64,000 bases of DNA from Sphingomonas sp. Leaf242 (GTDB lineage Bacteria; Pseudomonadota; Alphaproteobacteria; Sphingomonadales; Sphingomonadaceae), in contig NZ_LMLW01000008.1 in assembly GCF_001422045.1 (NCBI RefSeq), positions 314,501 to 378,500 on the forward strand, given 5' to 3'. The notes below the pieces were generated by a model. The model was not told the DNA's origin, searched no databases, and saw nothing but the letters and a program-made list of their open reading frames with translations. Positions 8,950-17,681 of the stretch are shown one piece after another; within the stretch, counting starts at the first letter, position 1, and every line of letters starts with the position of its first letter. The position numbers and the translations under genes are program-made.

Positions 8950-9046
8950 CGTCATTCCCGCGGAGGCGGGAACCCAGACTGGCTAGCCTTCCAAGGGATC
9001 GCAACCGTCCGGAGGATATGGATCCCCGCGTTCGTGGGGATGACGA
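8950..9046. repeat. Family E palindromic element, copy 1
   Basis: The left arm contains GTCATTCCCGCGGAGGCGGG followed by AACCCAGACTGG. The right arm is GGATCCCCGCGTTCGTGGGG followed by ATGACG. Together with the family A copy just upstream it accounts for nearly the whole 388-base gap between the phosphomutase gene and the PH-domain gene. Confidence 0.8.
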
Positions 9047-9134
9047 CGACGTGGCGAGCGGCGGCTGTATCCGGACGACAGCCACACATGATTGACTCAC
9101 CATCCCCCTCGCCTACCGTACCGACCACCACCCC

Positions 9135-9140
9135 AAGGAG
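9135..9140 (+). promoter_or_regulatory. Shine-Dalgarno site deciding the start of the PH-domain gene
   Basis: AAGGAG lies 7 bases before GTG 9148. The in-frame ATG at 9088 has no such site and lies at the edge of the repeat element, so the GTG is the more likely start. Confidence 0.7.
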
Positions 9141-9147
9141 TCCCCAA

Positions 9148-9597
9148 GTGGAGCGCCCAGTCGACGAATTTCGCTCCAGCACGCGCCGCTGGCTACTCGG
9201 CAGCTTTGCCGGTTGGGGCACCCTCCTCACCTGTCTCGCCGGCGTGGGCTTCGTCATCATCGGCGTCCGCTGGCTCAAGAACCGCAGCGCCAGCTACGAG
9301 ATCACCGACCAGCGCCTGATCATCAAGCGCGGCATCCTGTTCAAGACGATCGACGAGATCGAGCTCTACCGGATCAAGGACGTCCGCCTCGGCTACTCCC
9401 TCCTCAACCAGATGACCGACATCGGCACGATCATCCTCACCTCGAGCGATCGCACGACCAGCGGCGGCGAGTTCACGCTCCGCGACATCCCGATGGCGCG
9501 GGACCGTCGCGAAGGCCTGCGGAAACTGGTCGACCGCGCCCGCCAGCGCCGCGGCGTCCGCGAACTCGACGTGGACGACTCATACGCGCTGGATTAA
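9148..9597 (+). CDS. Bacterial PH-domain (YdbS/bPH2-like) membrane protein
   Basis: This 149-residue protein has a hydrophobic segment (GWGTLLTCLAGVGFVIIGVRW, about residues 27-47) followed by a bacterial pleckstrin-homology-like domain: YEITDQRLIIKRGILFK, then IDEIELYRIKDVRLGYSLLN. This is the bPH2/YdbS signature. The domain faces the cytoplasm or periplasm depending on topology and its ligand is unknown. The start is GTG 9148, chosen for its AAGGAG site. ATG 9088 would add 20 residues without homology. It is followed on the same strand by an exonuclease gene only 18 bases away. Confidence 0.82.
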   Translation: MERPVDEFRSSTRRWLLGSFAGWGTLLTCLAGVGFVIIGVRWLKNRSASYEITDQRLIIKRGILFKTIDEIELYRIKDVRLGYSLLNQMTDIGTIILTSSDRTTSGGEFTLRDIPMARDRREGLRKLVDRARQRRGVRELDVDDSYALD

Positions 9598-9615
9598 GCG
9601 CGCTTTTGTCCCCAC

Positions 9616-10419
9616 ATGGCGGGCATGGCGCCCCCCTACCCCAAGCCCGCATATTCCAAGCCTAGGCCGCAACCCCAGATGATCCGGGTCGTCGACCTCG
9701 AGACCACCGGCTCGGCCCCGCCCGCGCACGGCGTCTGCGAGATCGGCTGGCAGGACGTCGCGCTCGGCGAGGACGGCCGCTGGGAGATCTACGGCGAAGG
9801 CGGCAGCCTGCTCGTCAATCCTGGCCGGCTGATCCCGCCGGTGACTCAGGCGATCCACCACATCCTCGACGAGCATGTCGCCGACGCGCCGTACTGGCAT
9901 GACTGTGCGCGCCAGGTGCTCGACCCGTGGCCGCGCCGGCTCGCGCTCGCCGCGCACCGCGCCGATTTCGAGCAGAAATTCTGCACGCCCGCGCTCACCC
10001 GCGACGCCGAGTGGATCTGCACGTGGAAATGCGCGCTCCGCCTCTGGCCCGACTCGCCGAGCTTCTCCAACCAGGTACTGCGCTACTGGCGCAGGCCCCA
10101 CGGCATGGAGCACGAGCGCGGACTCCCCGCTCACCGTGCGTTCCCCGACGCCTACGTCACCGCGTTCCACCTGCGCGACATGCTCAACGAGGCGAGCTTC
10201 GCTCAGCTCGTCGAATGGTCGCGCGACCCCGGCCTGATCCCGCGCGTCCGCTACGGCCCCGACCGCGGCAAGGAATGGTCCGAGCTCGATCACGAGACGC
10301 TGATGGCGTTCATGACCGACCGCGATCCCGATATCCGCTTCACCGCCAACCACGAGATGGACCGGCGCAGCGGCGGCGGTCGCGTCGGCAAGGCGAGTGC
10401 GCAGGACCTGCTGCTCTAG
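9616..10419 (+). CDS. DEDDh 3'-5' exonuclease (DnaQ/ExoX-like)
   Basis: This 267-residue nuclease starts its fold with VVDLETTG (Asp and Glu of the DEDD set, about residues 25-30). It continues with VNPGRLIPPVTQAIHHI, AAHRADFEQKF (second Asp) and HRAFPDAYVT (His and last Asp). The C-terminal stretch GKEWSELDHETLMAF resembles the short DUF3820-like tail attached to ExoX-type exonucleases. It probably trims single-stranded DNA 3' ends in repair. It is too short and divergent to be the replicative epsilon subunit. ATG 9616 is the first start, and ATG 9679 just before VVDLETTG is possible. Confidence 0.85.
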   Translation: MAGMAPPYPKPAYSKPRPQPQMIRVVDLETTGSAPPAHGVCEIGWQDVALGEDGRWEIYGEGGSLLVNPGRLIPPVTQAIHHILDEHVADAPYWHDCARQVLDPWPRRLALAAHRADFEQKFCTPALTRDAEWICTWKCALRLWPDSPSFSNQVLRYWRRPHGMEHERGLPAHRAFPDAYVTAFHLRDMLNEASFAQLVEWSRDPGLIPRVRYGPDRGKEWSELDHETLMAFMTDRDPDIRFTANHEMDRRSGGGRVGKASAQDLLL

Positions 10420-10494
10420 ATCAATATGGTCGTCTCTGCGGACGCGTCAGTATCGCTGGCGTAACGACCTCCCCCCGCCTACACCCCTCCCCCT

Positions 10495-12000
10495 ATGGTC
10501 CGCGTACGCTTGAAATTACCGTCGTCGGAGGGGCGGGTCGCACGGTGGCTGGTCGCGTTCATGACGCTCGGCTTCATCGCGCTGGCCGCCGCGGCGATCG
10601 CGATCGGCTGGATCACCATCCGCAACCGCACCTATACCGCCGAGATCCTCCACACGCAGGACGTCCGCCAGGCGGTCGCGACGCTCCAGATCCAGATGGA
10701 GCAGTCCGAGACCGCGCGGCGCGGCTACATCCTCGCCGGCAAGCCGTTGTTCGCGGCCGCCTACGCGCGAACCGCAGGCAACCTGGTCCCGTCGATCCGC
10801 AAGCTGCGCCATTTAACCCGCGACAACCCCAACCAGATCGCGCGCCTCGCGCTGATCGAGCCGCGCTTCGTCCAGTTGCGCGCGCTCCGGACGCAGTCGA
10901 TGACCCTGGTCGCCTCGGGCCGGATCGCCGAGGCGCAGCGTCGGTTCGCGGTCGATGCCAGCGTGCCGTTGATGCGCGGCATCCGCTACCGCCTCCAGGC
11001 GATGGCCGCCGACGAAGTCCGCCTGCTCGCGATCCGCACCGAACGCCAGCAACGCACCAGCGCACTGTTCCTCTCGGTCGCCGGGCTCGCCGCAGCGCTG
11101 CTGCTGATCGTCGCGATCCTCGCGGTCCTGCTGATCCGCCGCTACACCGCCGACCTCGCCACCTCGCGCGACAGCCTGCGCACCCTCAACGAGACGTTGG
11201 AAGAGCAGGTCACGGAACGCACCGCCGACCTCAGCCGCGCGAACGAGGAAATCCAGCGCTTCGCCTATATCGTCAGCCACGATCTGCGCTCGCCGCTGGT
11301 CAACGTGATGGGCTTCACCGCCGAACTCGCGACCGCCGCGGGGCCGCTCGCCGAGCTGGTCGATCGCGCCGAAGCCGAGGCACCGCACATCCTGACGGAA
11401 GACGCACGGCTGGCGGCGCGCGAAGACCTGCCCGAGGCGATCGGCTTCATCCGCACGTCGACGCAGAAGATGGACCGGCTGATCAACGCCATCCTGAAAC
11501 TCGCGCGCGAAGGCCGCCGGACGATCGCGCCCGAGCATATCGACCCCGCGCAGCTGGTCGACACGATCGTCGGCGCGATGCAGCACATCGTCGACGATCG
11601 CGGCGCCGTGGTCCGCGTCGAGCGGCCGATGCCCACGATCGTCACCGATCGCCTCGCGCTCGAACAGATCCTGTCGAACCTGATCGAGAACGCGACCAAG
11701 TATCTGAAACCCGGCCGCCCCGGCGAGATCACGGTCAAGGGCCATACCGAACGCGGCCGCGTGATCCTGTCGGTGGTCGACAACGGCCGCGGCATCGATC
11801 CACGCGATCATCAGCGCGTGTTCGACCTGTTCCGCCGCTCGGGCGCGCAGGACCAGCCGGGCGAAGGCATCGGACTCGCGCATGTCCGCGCACTCGCCTA
11901 TCGTCTGGGCGGCACGATCGACGTGCAGTCGACGCTCGGCGACGGCGCGACCTTCCGGCTCAACCTGCCGACACACATGACCATCCAGGACGCAGCATGA
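10495..12000 (+). CDS. CHASE3-domain sensor histidine kinase
   Basis: This 501-residue membrane kinase has TM1 (LVAFMTLGFIALAAAAIAIG), a helical periplasmic CHASE3 sensor (about residues 45-180, with RRGYILAG as in CHASE3), TM2 (about residues 185-212) and a coiled-coil linker (LNETLEEQVTERTADL). HisKA follows with the phospho-acceptor His in FAYIVSHDLRSPLVNVMGF, then a HATPase_c domain with the N box (LIENATKYL), DNGRGIDP and GEGIGLAHV. There is no HAMP of normal form. Its TGA overlaps the ATG of the response regulator (ATGA), so the two are coupled. The stimulus is unknown. Confidence 0.93.
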   Translation: MVRVRLKLPSSEGRVARWLVAFMTLGFIALAAAAIAIGWITIRNRTYTAEILHTQDVRQAVATLQIQMEQSETARRGYILAGKPLFAAAYARTAGNLVPSIRKLRHLTRDNPNQIARLALIEPRFVQLRALRTQSMTLVASGRIAEAQRRFAVDASVPLMRGIRYRLQAMAADEVRLLAIRTERQQRTSALFLSVAGLAAALLLIVAILAVLLIRRYTADLATSRDSLRTLNETLEEQVTERTADLSRANEEIQRFAYIVSHDLRSPLVNVMGFTAELATAAGPLAELVDRAEAEAPHILTEDARLAAREDLPEAIGFIRTSTQKMDRLINAILKLAREGRRTIAPEHIDPAQLVDTIVGAMQHIVDDRGAVVRVERPMPTIVTDRLALEQILSNLIENATKYLKPGRPGEITVKGHTERGRVILSVVDNGRGIDPRDHQRVFDLFRRSGAQDQPGEGIGLAHVRALAYRLGGTIDVQSTLGDGATFRLNLPTHMTIQDAA

Positions 12001-12437
12001 ACGATCACAAGACCGTCGGTATCGTGATGATCGAGGATGACGAGGGTCATGCCCGCCTCATCGAGAAGAACATCCGCCGCGCCGGCATCCTGAACGATAT
12101 CCGTCACTTCACCGACGGCACCAGCGCGCTCGACTTCCTGTTCAACGCCGCCGATGGCCCCGCAAAAAGCGGCCCCGCGATGATCCTGCTCGATCTCAAC
12201 CTGCCCGACATGAGCGGCACCGACATCCTCGCCCGGATCAAGGCGGAGGGCAGCCCGCTCAAGCGCACGCCCGTCGTCGTGCTCACCACCACCGACGACA
12301 AGGTCGAGATCGAGCGCTGCTACGATCTCGGCTGCAACGTCTACATCACCAAGCCCGTCAACTATGAGAGTTTCGCCCAGGCGATCCGCCAGCTCGGGCT
12401 GTTCCTGTCGGTGATCCAGGTGCCCGAAGCCGAGTGA
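11997..12437 (+). CDS. Single-domain response regulator (Rcp1-like)
   Basis: This 146-residue protein is a receiver domain with no output domain. The acidic pair is in VMIEDDEGHARLIEKNIRRA, the phospho-acceptor Asp in MILLDLNLPDMSG, the Thr in VVLTTTDD and the Lys in YITKPVNYESF. The N-x-R-RAG start and the CYDLGCNVYITKPV end resemble regulators paired with phytochrome-like and CHASE3 kinases. It overlaps the kinase upstream and the receiver-kinase downstream by four bases on each side. It probably relays phosphate or acts by protein contact. Confidence 0.93.
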   Translation: MNDHKTVGIVMIEDDEGHARLIEKNIRRAGILNDIRHFTDGTSALDFLFNAADGPAKSGPAMILLDLNLPDMSGTDILARIKAEGSPLKRTPVVVLTTTDDKVEIERCYDLGCNVYITKPVNYESFAQAIRQLGLFLSVIQVPEAE

Positions 12438-13465
12438 GCGAAACGCGCGTCCTCTACATCGACGACGACGCCGGGATCCGGCGGCTGGCGGCGCGTGCGC
12501 TCGAACGCCGCGGCTACCGGATGACCGTGGCCGAGACCGGGGCTGAAGGCGTCGTGAAGGCTGCTGCCCAGCGCTTCGACCTGATCGCGGTCGACCATTA
12601 CATGCCTGGGATGGACGGCCTCGAAACATTGGAAGCGCTCCGCCGCCTGCCCGATCCGCCCCCCGTCGTGTACGTCACCGGCTCCGAGGAAGGCCGCATC
12701 GCGGTCGCCGCGCTGAAGGCCGGTGCCGCCGATTACGTCGTGAAGACCGTCGGCGACGACTTCTTCGACCTTCTCGCCGCCTCGTTCGAACAGGTCCGCG
12801 CCCGCGCCCTGCTCGAACAGGAAAAGGCGTCCGCCGAAGCCGACCTCCGGGCCAGCAACGCGCGGCTAGAGGCGCTGCTGGGCGAGGTCAACCACCGCGT
12901 CGCCAACTCGCTGCAACTCGTCTCGGCGATGGTCCGGCTCCAGGCGACCGCGCTGACCGACCCTTCCGCGCGTGAGGCGCTGGAGGATACGCAGCGCCGC
13001 ATCCAGGCGATCGCGCAGGTCCACCGCCGGCTCTACACCAGCAACGACGTCGAGAGCGTCGACATGCAGGAATATCTCGGCGCGCTGGTCGACGAACTGG
13101 CCGAGACCTGGTCGACCGAGGCGCTCCCCCGCGCCTTGAGCCTCGCCGCCGAACCGATCCGCCTGCCCACCGACCGCGCGGTGTCGCTCGGCGTGATCGT
13201 CACCGAACTCGTCACCAACGCGTGCAAATACGCCTACCCCAACAGCGGCGGCGAAGTCCGCGTCGCGCTCCGCCGGATCGACGACGACGTCTTCCTGCTC
13301 GCGGTCGAGGACGATGGCTGCGGCATCCCCGAGGACGCGACGCCGCGCGGCACCGGGCTCGGCACGAAGCTGATCCGCGCGATGGCGCAGAGCCTGCAGT
13401 CGATCGTCGAATACGACCCGACCCACACCGGCGTCCGCGCCACCCTCCGCGCGGCGGTGCGGTAG
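12434..13465 (+). CDS. Receiver-HisKA_2 hybrid (response regulator with histidine kinase output)
   Basis: This 343-residue soluble protein has an N-terminal receiver domain (VLYIDDDAGIRRLA; Asp in IAVDHYMPGMDG; Lys in YVVKTVGDDFF). A coiled-coil and a HisKA_2 dimerisation domain with the phospho-His in LLGEVNHRVANSLQLVSAMV follow. The ATPase domain (ELVTNACKYAYPNSGG, VEDDGCGIP) is of the HWE/HisKA_2 type that includes PhyK. Such kinases often feed the PhyR-NepR-EcfG general stress response in alphaproteobacteria. A role there is inference. The start is GTG 12434, overlapping the previous TGA. Confidence 0.92.
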   Translation: MSETRVLYIDDDAGIRRLAARALERRGYRMTVAETGAEGVVKAAAQRFDLIAVDHYMPGMDGLETLEALRRLPDPPPVVYVTGSEEGRIAVAALKAGAADYVVKTVGDDFFDLLAASFEQVRARALLEQEKASAEADLRASNARLEALLGEVNHRVANSLQLVSAMVRLQATALTDPSAREALEDTQRRIQAIAQVHRRLYTSNDVESVDMQEYLGALVDELAETWSTEALPRALSLAAEPIRLPTDRAVSLGVIVTELVTNACKYAYPNSGGEVRVALRRIDDDVFLLAVEDDGCGIPEDATPRGTGLGTKLIRAMAQSLQSIVEYDPTHTGVRATLRAAVR

Positions 13466-13492
13466 CGGGTACCAAGCCTCAGAACTCCCCTA

Positions 13493-13568
13493 CCCCGTTC
13501 GTGCTGAGCGAAGTCGAAGCACCCTCGCTTGGGGCATGCCCTTCGACTGCGCTCAGGGCGAACAGACG
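13493..13568. repeat. Family F palindromic element, copy 2
   Basis: The left arm is GTTCGTGCTGAGCGAAGTCG followed by AAGC. The right arm is CTTCGACTGCGCTCAGGGCG followed by AAC. The arms are near-perfect reverse complements. The element sits between two convergent genes and may terminate both. Confidence 0.85.
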
Positions 13569-13582
13569 ATAGCCCGAACCTG

Positions 13583-14191
13583 TTAGTTCGCCGGCTCGGA
13601 CAACGGCGCGAACCGCGCCACCTGACGCCCGACCAAGCACAATTGCTCGATCACCGCGGGATCGTTCGCGCCACCCTCGTCGTCGAACTTCGTCACCTGC
13701 GTGTTGATCGCGGCCGCGAACGGCGTCGGCCACCCGCGCAACGCATGGACGATCGAGCGCAGCGCCGCGATCGTGCTGCCGGTCGCCTGCCAGCCATACG
13801 CCGTGGCGATCAACCCGACCGGCATGTCCGCCAGATACGGCCGCTCGTCGCGCGCGGTTTCCTCGAGCAGGTCGAGCGCGTTCTTCACCACGCCCGAGAT
13901 GCTGCCGTGATAGCCCGGGCTCGCGATGATCACCGCCGATGCACCGCGTACGGCCTCGACGAACGCGCGTTCGTCTGCGGTGCGCGTCGTCGCCTTCGGA
14001 TCATAGAGCGGTAGCCGCGCCATGTCGGCGCCCCCGAACATCTGCGTGCGAAAGCCCTGCTTCTCGACCGCATCGAGCGCGATGCGGAGTGCACGCTCGG
14101 TCGACGAGACGCCGCCGATCGTGCCGCCGATGCCGACGACCAAGGGGAGAGTATCGGAAACGGTCACGGTTTCATCCTGTTCGAACGTCAT
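13583..14191 (-). CDS. NADPH-dependent FMN reductase family protein
   Basis: This 202-residue flavodoxin-like protein shows the FMN-phosphate loop (VVGIGGTIGGVSSTERAL), ADMARLPLYDP, and the signature SPGYHGSISGVVKNALD. It should reduce FMN or quinones with NADPH. An ORF extends upstream to 14338, but the extra 49 residues have no family resemblance. ATG 14191, preceded by GGGGAAGAG, is preferred. It is divergent from the penicillin-binding protein gene. The physiological substrate is not evident. Confidence 0.85.
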   Translation of the reverse strand: MTFEQDETVTVSDTLPLVVGIGGTIGGVSSTERALRIALDAVEKQGFRTQMFGGADMARLPLYDPKATTRTADERAFVEAVRGASAVIIASPGYHGSISGVVKNALDLLEETARDERPYLADMPVGLIATAYGWQATGSTIAALRSIVHALRGWPTPFAAAINTQVTKFDDEGGANDPAVIEQLCLVGRQVARFAPLSEPAN

Positions 14192-14375
14192 CGACACGCT
14201 CTTCCCCGTTTCGCCGCGCGATGACAACAGGGCTTCGACCGGTTCTCGCGCTGCGAACACCACGGACGCTGTCGCTAAGCCCCGGTACACGTTAGGCATG
14301 CGCATAGGCTTGCCCGAGCTGTCATAGAACGATAACACACTAAAGTCCGCCGCTTGGCCGACCTGGAACGATCCG

Positions 14376-16529
14376 ATGCGCCCCGATCCCTTCGACCCCG
14401 ACCGTTCCAGTTCGCGCGGCGACCGCGAGCCCTATGCCTATGAGCGCGAGCGACTGATCACCGAACGCGAACGCCTGCGGCAGAAATACGAGCGCGACCG
14501 CGATGGCGACGAGTCCGAGCTGTATGACGACCGCGATGCGGCGCCCTACGCCACCGCCCGCGTGCCGCGGCGTAAGCGTCCGATCGGTCGCTGGGTCCTG
14601 CGCGGAGCGGGGATCGGCATCGTCCTGCTCGTGATCGCGATCATCTGGCTTGCGATCACCGCGCCGCTGTCGAAGTCGCTGCAACCGCCGACGCCGCCCT
14701 CGATCACGCTGACCGCGGACGACGGCACGCCGATCGCGCGACGCGGCGCGATCATCGGCAAGTCGGTCGACGCCTCGAAGCTCCCGCCGCACGTCACGCA
14801 GGCGTTCCTCGCGATCGAGGACCGACGCTTCTATTCGCACTGGGGCGTCGACCCGCGCGGCATCGCGCGTGCGGCGTGGGCGAACATGGGCTCGGGCGGC
14901 GTGCGCCAGGGCGGCTCGACGATCACGCAACAGCTCGCGAAGAACGCGTTCCTCGATTCGGACCGCACCGCGACGCGCAAAATCCGCGAGGCGATGATCG
15001 CGTTCTGGCTCGAGGCATGGCTGTCGAAGAACGAGATCCTCTCGCGCTATCTTTCGAACGTCTATTTCGGCGACAACACCTACGGGATCAGCGCGGCGGC
15101 GAAGCATTATTTCGGCCGCACGCCGGACAAGCTCAACGTCGGCCAGGCGGCGATGCTCGCCGGCCTGGTCAAGGCACCGTCGCGTCTCGCCCCCACCTCG
15201 AACCTCGAAGGCGCGCGCAAGCGGGAGGCCGTGGTCGTCGGTGCGATGGTCGACGCTGGCTTCCTCACCAAGGCGGAGGGCGACGCGGTCCAGCCGCAGC
15301 GCGTACTCGGCAGCCGCCCGTCGCAGCTCCCCAACGGCACCTATTTCGCCGACTGGATCCTCCCCGAAGCGCGCGACCAGGCGGGCGAGGTCAAAACGGA
15401 GACCACCGTACAAACCACCCTCGATCCACGCCTGCAACGCGCCGCCGAACGCACCGTCGCGCGCGCAGGTCTGCGCCAGGCGCAGGTCGCGCTGGTGGCG
15501 ATGCGCCCCGATGGTCGCGTCGTCGCGATGATCGGCGGCAAGAACTACGCGAAGAGCCCGTTCAACCGCGCGACGCAGGCACGTCGCCAGCCCGGCTCGA
15601 CCTTCAAGCTGTTCGTCTACCTCGCCGCGATGCGCCAGGGGATGACGCCCGATTCGACGATCGAGGACCGCCCCGTCACGATCGGCGACTGGACCCCGAA
15701 GAACAGCGACGGCCGCTATCAGGGGACGATCACGCTGCGCCAGGCGTTCGCGCGCTCGTCCAACGTCGCCGCGGCCCGGCTGACGCAACAGGTCGGCGTC
15801 AAGGCGGTGATCAAGGCGGCGCGCGATCTCGGCATCTCGACGCCGATCCCTAGCGAGGCGACGATAGGCCTCGGCACCTCGACCGTGTCGCTGCTCGAAC
15901 TCACCGCCGCCTATACCGCGATCGCGCGCGAACAATATCCGGTCCAGCCGCGCGGGCTCGCCGACGTCCGCGAGAAGGGCTGGTACCAGTCGCTGACCGG
16001 CGGCGCGACCGAGATGCCGAGCAAGATCCACGACGAGATGCTCGACCTGCTGGCGGCCTCGATCCGCACCGGCACCGGGCGCGGCGCGAACCTGACGGTC
16101 GACGCGTTCGGCAAGACCGGCACGACGTCCGACAACAAGGACGCGCTGTTCGTCGGCTTCGCGCGCGATCTGGTGGTCGGCGTGTGGGTCGGCAACGACG
16201 ACAATTCGTCGAACCCCGGCCTGTCGGGCGGCGGCATCCCCGCGCGGATCTGGCGCGACTTCATGCAGAGCGCGCTGGGCATCGCCCCGATCGCCGCGCC
16301 TCCTCCCGCGGTCGAGGAAGTCGATCCTGACGCGTTGCCGGCAGAAGATCAGGAGAATTCCATTCTGCCGTTGGGCGGGGAGATCGAAGGAATGGGCTTC
16401 AACCTGAAGATGGGCGAGGACGGCACCATCTCGGTCGGCCCCTCCCGCCGCGACCGCCAGGAAGGCCCGCCCCCCCGCGACGATCGCCGGCCGCCGGAGG
16501 AAGAACAAGGGCCCGACGAGGGGCAGTAG
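14376..16529 (+). CDS. Class A penicillin-binding protein (PBP1A/1C-like glycosyltransferase-transpeptidase)
   Basis: This bifunctional peptidoglycan synthase has 717 residues. The cytoplasmic N-terminus is unusually long and charged (about 70 residues rich in Arg/Glu/Asp/Tyr). One transmembrane anchor follows (IGIVLLVIAIIWLAI). The GT51 domain has catalytic Glu148 in AIEDRRFYSHWGVDPRG and GGSTITQQLAKN. The transpeptidase has the STFK box with Ser408, SSN at 461-463 and KTGT with Lys580. The C-terminal tail is Pro/Arg/Glu-rich. It lies alone between a divergent FMN reductase and threonine aldolase. Confidence 0.95.
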   Translation: MRPDPFDPDRSSSRGDREPYAYERERLITERERLRQKYERDRDGDESELYDDRDAAPYATARVPRRKRPIGRWVLRGAGIGIVLLVIAIIWLAITAPLSKSLQPPTPPSITLTADDGTPIARRGAIIGKSVDASKLPPHVTQAFLAIEDRRFYSHWGVDPRGIARAAWANMGSGGVRQGGSTITQQLAKNAFLDSDRTATRKIREAMIAFWLEAWLSKNEILSRYLSNVYFGDNTYGISAAAKHYFGRTPDKLNVGQAAMLAGLVKAPSRLAPTSNLEGARKREAVVVGAMVDAGFLTKAEGDAVQPQRVLGSRPSQLPNGTYFADWILPEARDQAGEVKTETTVQTTLDPRLQRAAERTVARAGLRQAQVALVAMRPDGRVVAMIGGKNYAKSPFNRATQARRQPGSTFKLFVYLAAMRQGMTPDSTIEDRPVTIGDWTPKNSDGRYQGTITLRQAFARSSNVAAARLTQQVGVKAVIKAARDLGISTPIPSEATIGLGTSTVSLLELTAAYTAIAREQYPVQPRGLADVREKGWYQSLTGGATEMPSKIHDEMLDLLAASIRTGTGRGANLTVDAFGKTGTTSDNKDALFVGFARDLVVGVWVGNDDNSSNPGLSGGGIPARIWRDFMQSALGIAPIAAPPPAVEEVDPDALPAEDQENSILPLGGEIEGMGFNLKMGEDGTISVGPSRRDRQEGPPPRDDRRPPEEEQGPDEGQ

Positions 16530-16550
16530 GACTCCACCCGCAGAACAGCT

Positions 16551-16607
16551 TGTTTCCCCGCGAAGGCGGGGACCCAGACTGGGCTCCCGCCTTCGCGGGA
16601 GAACAAG
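16551..16607. repeat. Family E palindromic element, compact copy
   Basis: The arms TTCCCCGCGAAGGCGGGGAC and CTCCCGCCTTCGCGGGAGAA flank CCAGACTGGG. It lies in the 150-base gap after the PBP gene. A single arm of the same family occurs at 38576-38611. Confidence 0.75.
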
Positions 16608-16679
16608 AAAGCGGTCGCCAACGTCCGAGCGGCGGAAGCCCCCGTTGACGCCACCACCGCATCGCAGCATGTCTCACCG

Positions 16680-17681
16680 ATGCGCTTCTTCTCCGACAAC
16701 GCCGCCAGGATCCACCCGCAGGTCATGGCCGCGATCGCCGCCGCCGACACGCTCGACACCGCCTATGCCGGCGACGCGTGGAGCCAGCAGCTCGACGGCC
16801 GCCTGTCCGCGCTGTTCGAGACCGACGTCGCCGTCCTCTGGGTCCCCACCGGCACCGCTGCCAACTGCCTCGCACTCGCCGCGCTGTGCCCCCCGCACGG
16901 CGGCATCGTCTGCCACCGCGACGCGCACATCCAGAACGACGAGGGCGGCGCGCCCGAATTCTACACGCACGGCGCCAAGCTGTTCCTCGCCGACGGCGAC
17001 GGCGCAAAGCTGACCCCCGACACGATCCGCACCGTCCTCGACGCGATCCCCGACGACGTCCACCGCGTCCAGCCGCACGCGATCTCGATCACCAACGCCA
17101 CCGAATATGGCCGCGTCTACCAGCCACACGAAGTGGCCGAAATCGGCGCGCTGGCGAAGGCGCGCGGGCTAGGCTTCCACATGGACGGCGCACGCTTCGC
17201 CAACGCGATGGCGCGCGTCGGCTGCTCGCCCGCCGAAATGACGTGGCGCGCCGGCGTCGACGCGCTGAGCTTCGGCTTCGTCAAGAACGGCGCGATGAGC
17301 GCGGAGGCGCTGGTCTTCTTCAAGCCCGACCTCGCCGCCGTCACGCAATACCGCCGCAAACGCGCAGGCCTGCTCCTGTCGAAGGGGCGGTATCTCGCCG
17401 CGCAGATCCTCGCGATGCTCGACGACGACCTCTGGCTCGCCAACGCGAAAGCAGCGAACGACGCCGCCGCCAAGCTCGCTACCGCCGCCGGCAACCGCCT
17501 CGTCCACCCGGTCGAGGCCAACGAAGTCTTCCTCCGCGCCACGCCGGAAGAAGTCGCAGCCCTCCGCGGGAAAGGCTTCGACTTCTACGACTGGGCCGCC
17601 GGCGAGATCCGCCTCGTCACCGCATGGGACAGCCCCGCGGACGCAGTCGGCCTCCTCGCCGACGCCCTCCGCGAGCTGTGA
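16680..17681 (+). CDS. ltaE: Low-specificity L-threonine aldolase
   Basis: This PLP enzyme splits L-threonine or allo-threonine into glycine and acetaldehyde. At 333 residues it shows MRFFSDNAARIHPQV at the start (family DN-x-A motif), VPTGTAANCLAL, CHRDAHIQNDEGGAPEF, FHMDGARFANAM and the PLP lysine in LSFGFVKNGAMSAEAL. Its stop overlaps the GTG of the DMT transporter gene (GTGA), so the two are coupled and the transporter may export an amino acid related to its reaction. Confidence 0.93.
   Translation: MRFFSDNAARIHPQVMAAIAAADTLDTAYAGDAWSQQLDGRLSALFETDVAVLWVPTGTAANCLALAALCPPHGGIVCHRDAHIQNDEGGAPEFYTHGAKLFLADGDGAKLTPDTIRTVLDAIPDDVHRVQPHAISITNATEYGRVYQPHEVAEIGALAKARGLGFHMDGARFANAMARVGCSPAEMTWRAGVDALSFGFVKNGAMSAEALVFFKPDLAAVTQYRRKRAGLLLSKGRYLAAQILAMLDDDLWLANAKAANDAAAKLATAAGNRLVHPVEANEVFLRATPEEVAALRGKGFDFYDWAAGEIRLVTAWDSPADAVGLLADALREL

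Noticed and set aside
9088..9147. ATG 9088 as start of the PH-domain gene
   Set aside because: It has no ribosome-binding site and adds 20 Ser/Pro/Thr residues. GTG 9148 with AAGGAG is better.
14192..14338. The upstream extension of the FMN reductase frame
   Set aside because: The 49 extra residues do not match the flavodoxin-like family, which begins near VVGIGG.
14340..16670. A 776-codon open frame on the minus strand
   Set aside because: It is antisense to the class A PBP gene, whose motifs are unmistakable. The composition is a typical antisense shadow.
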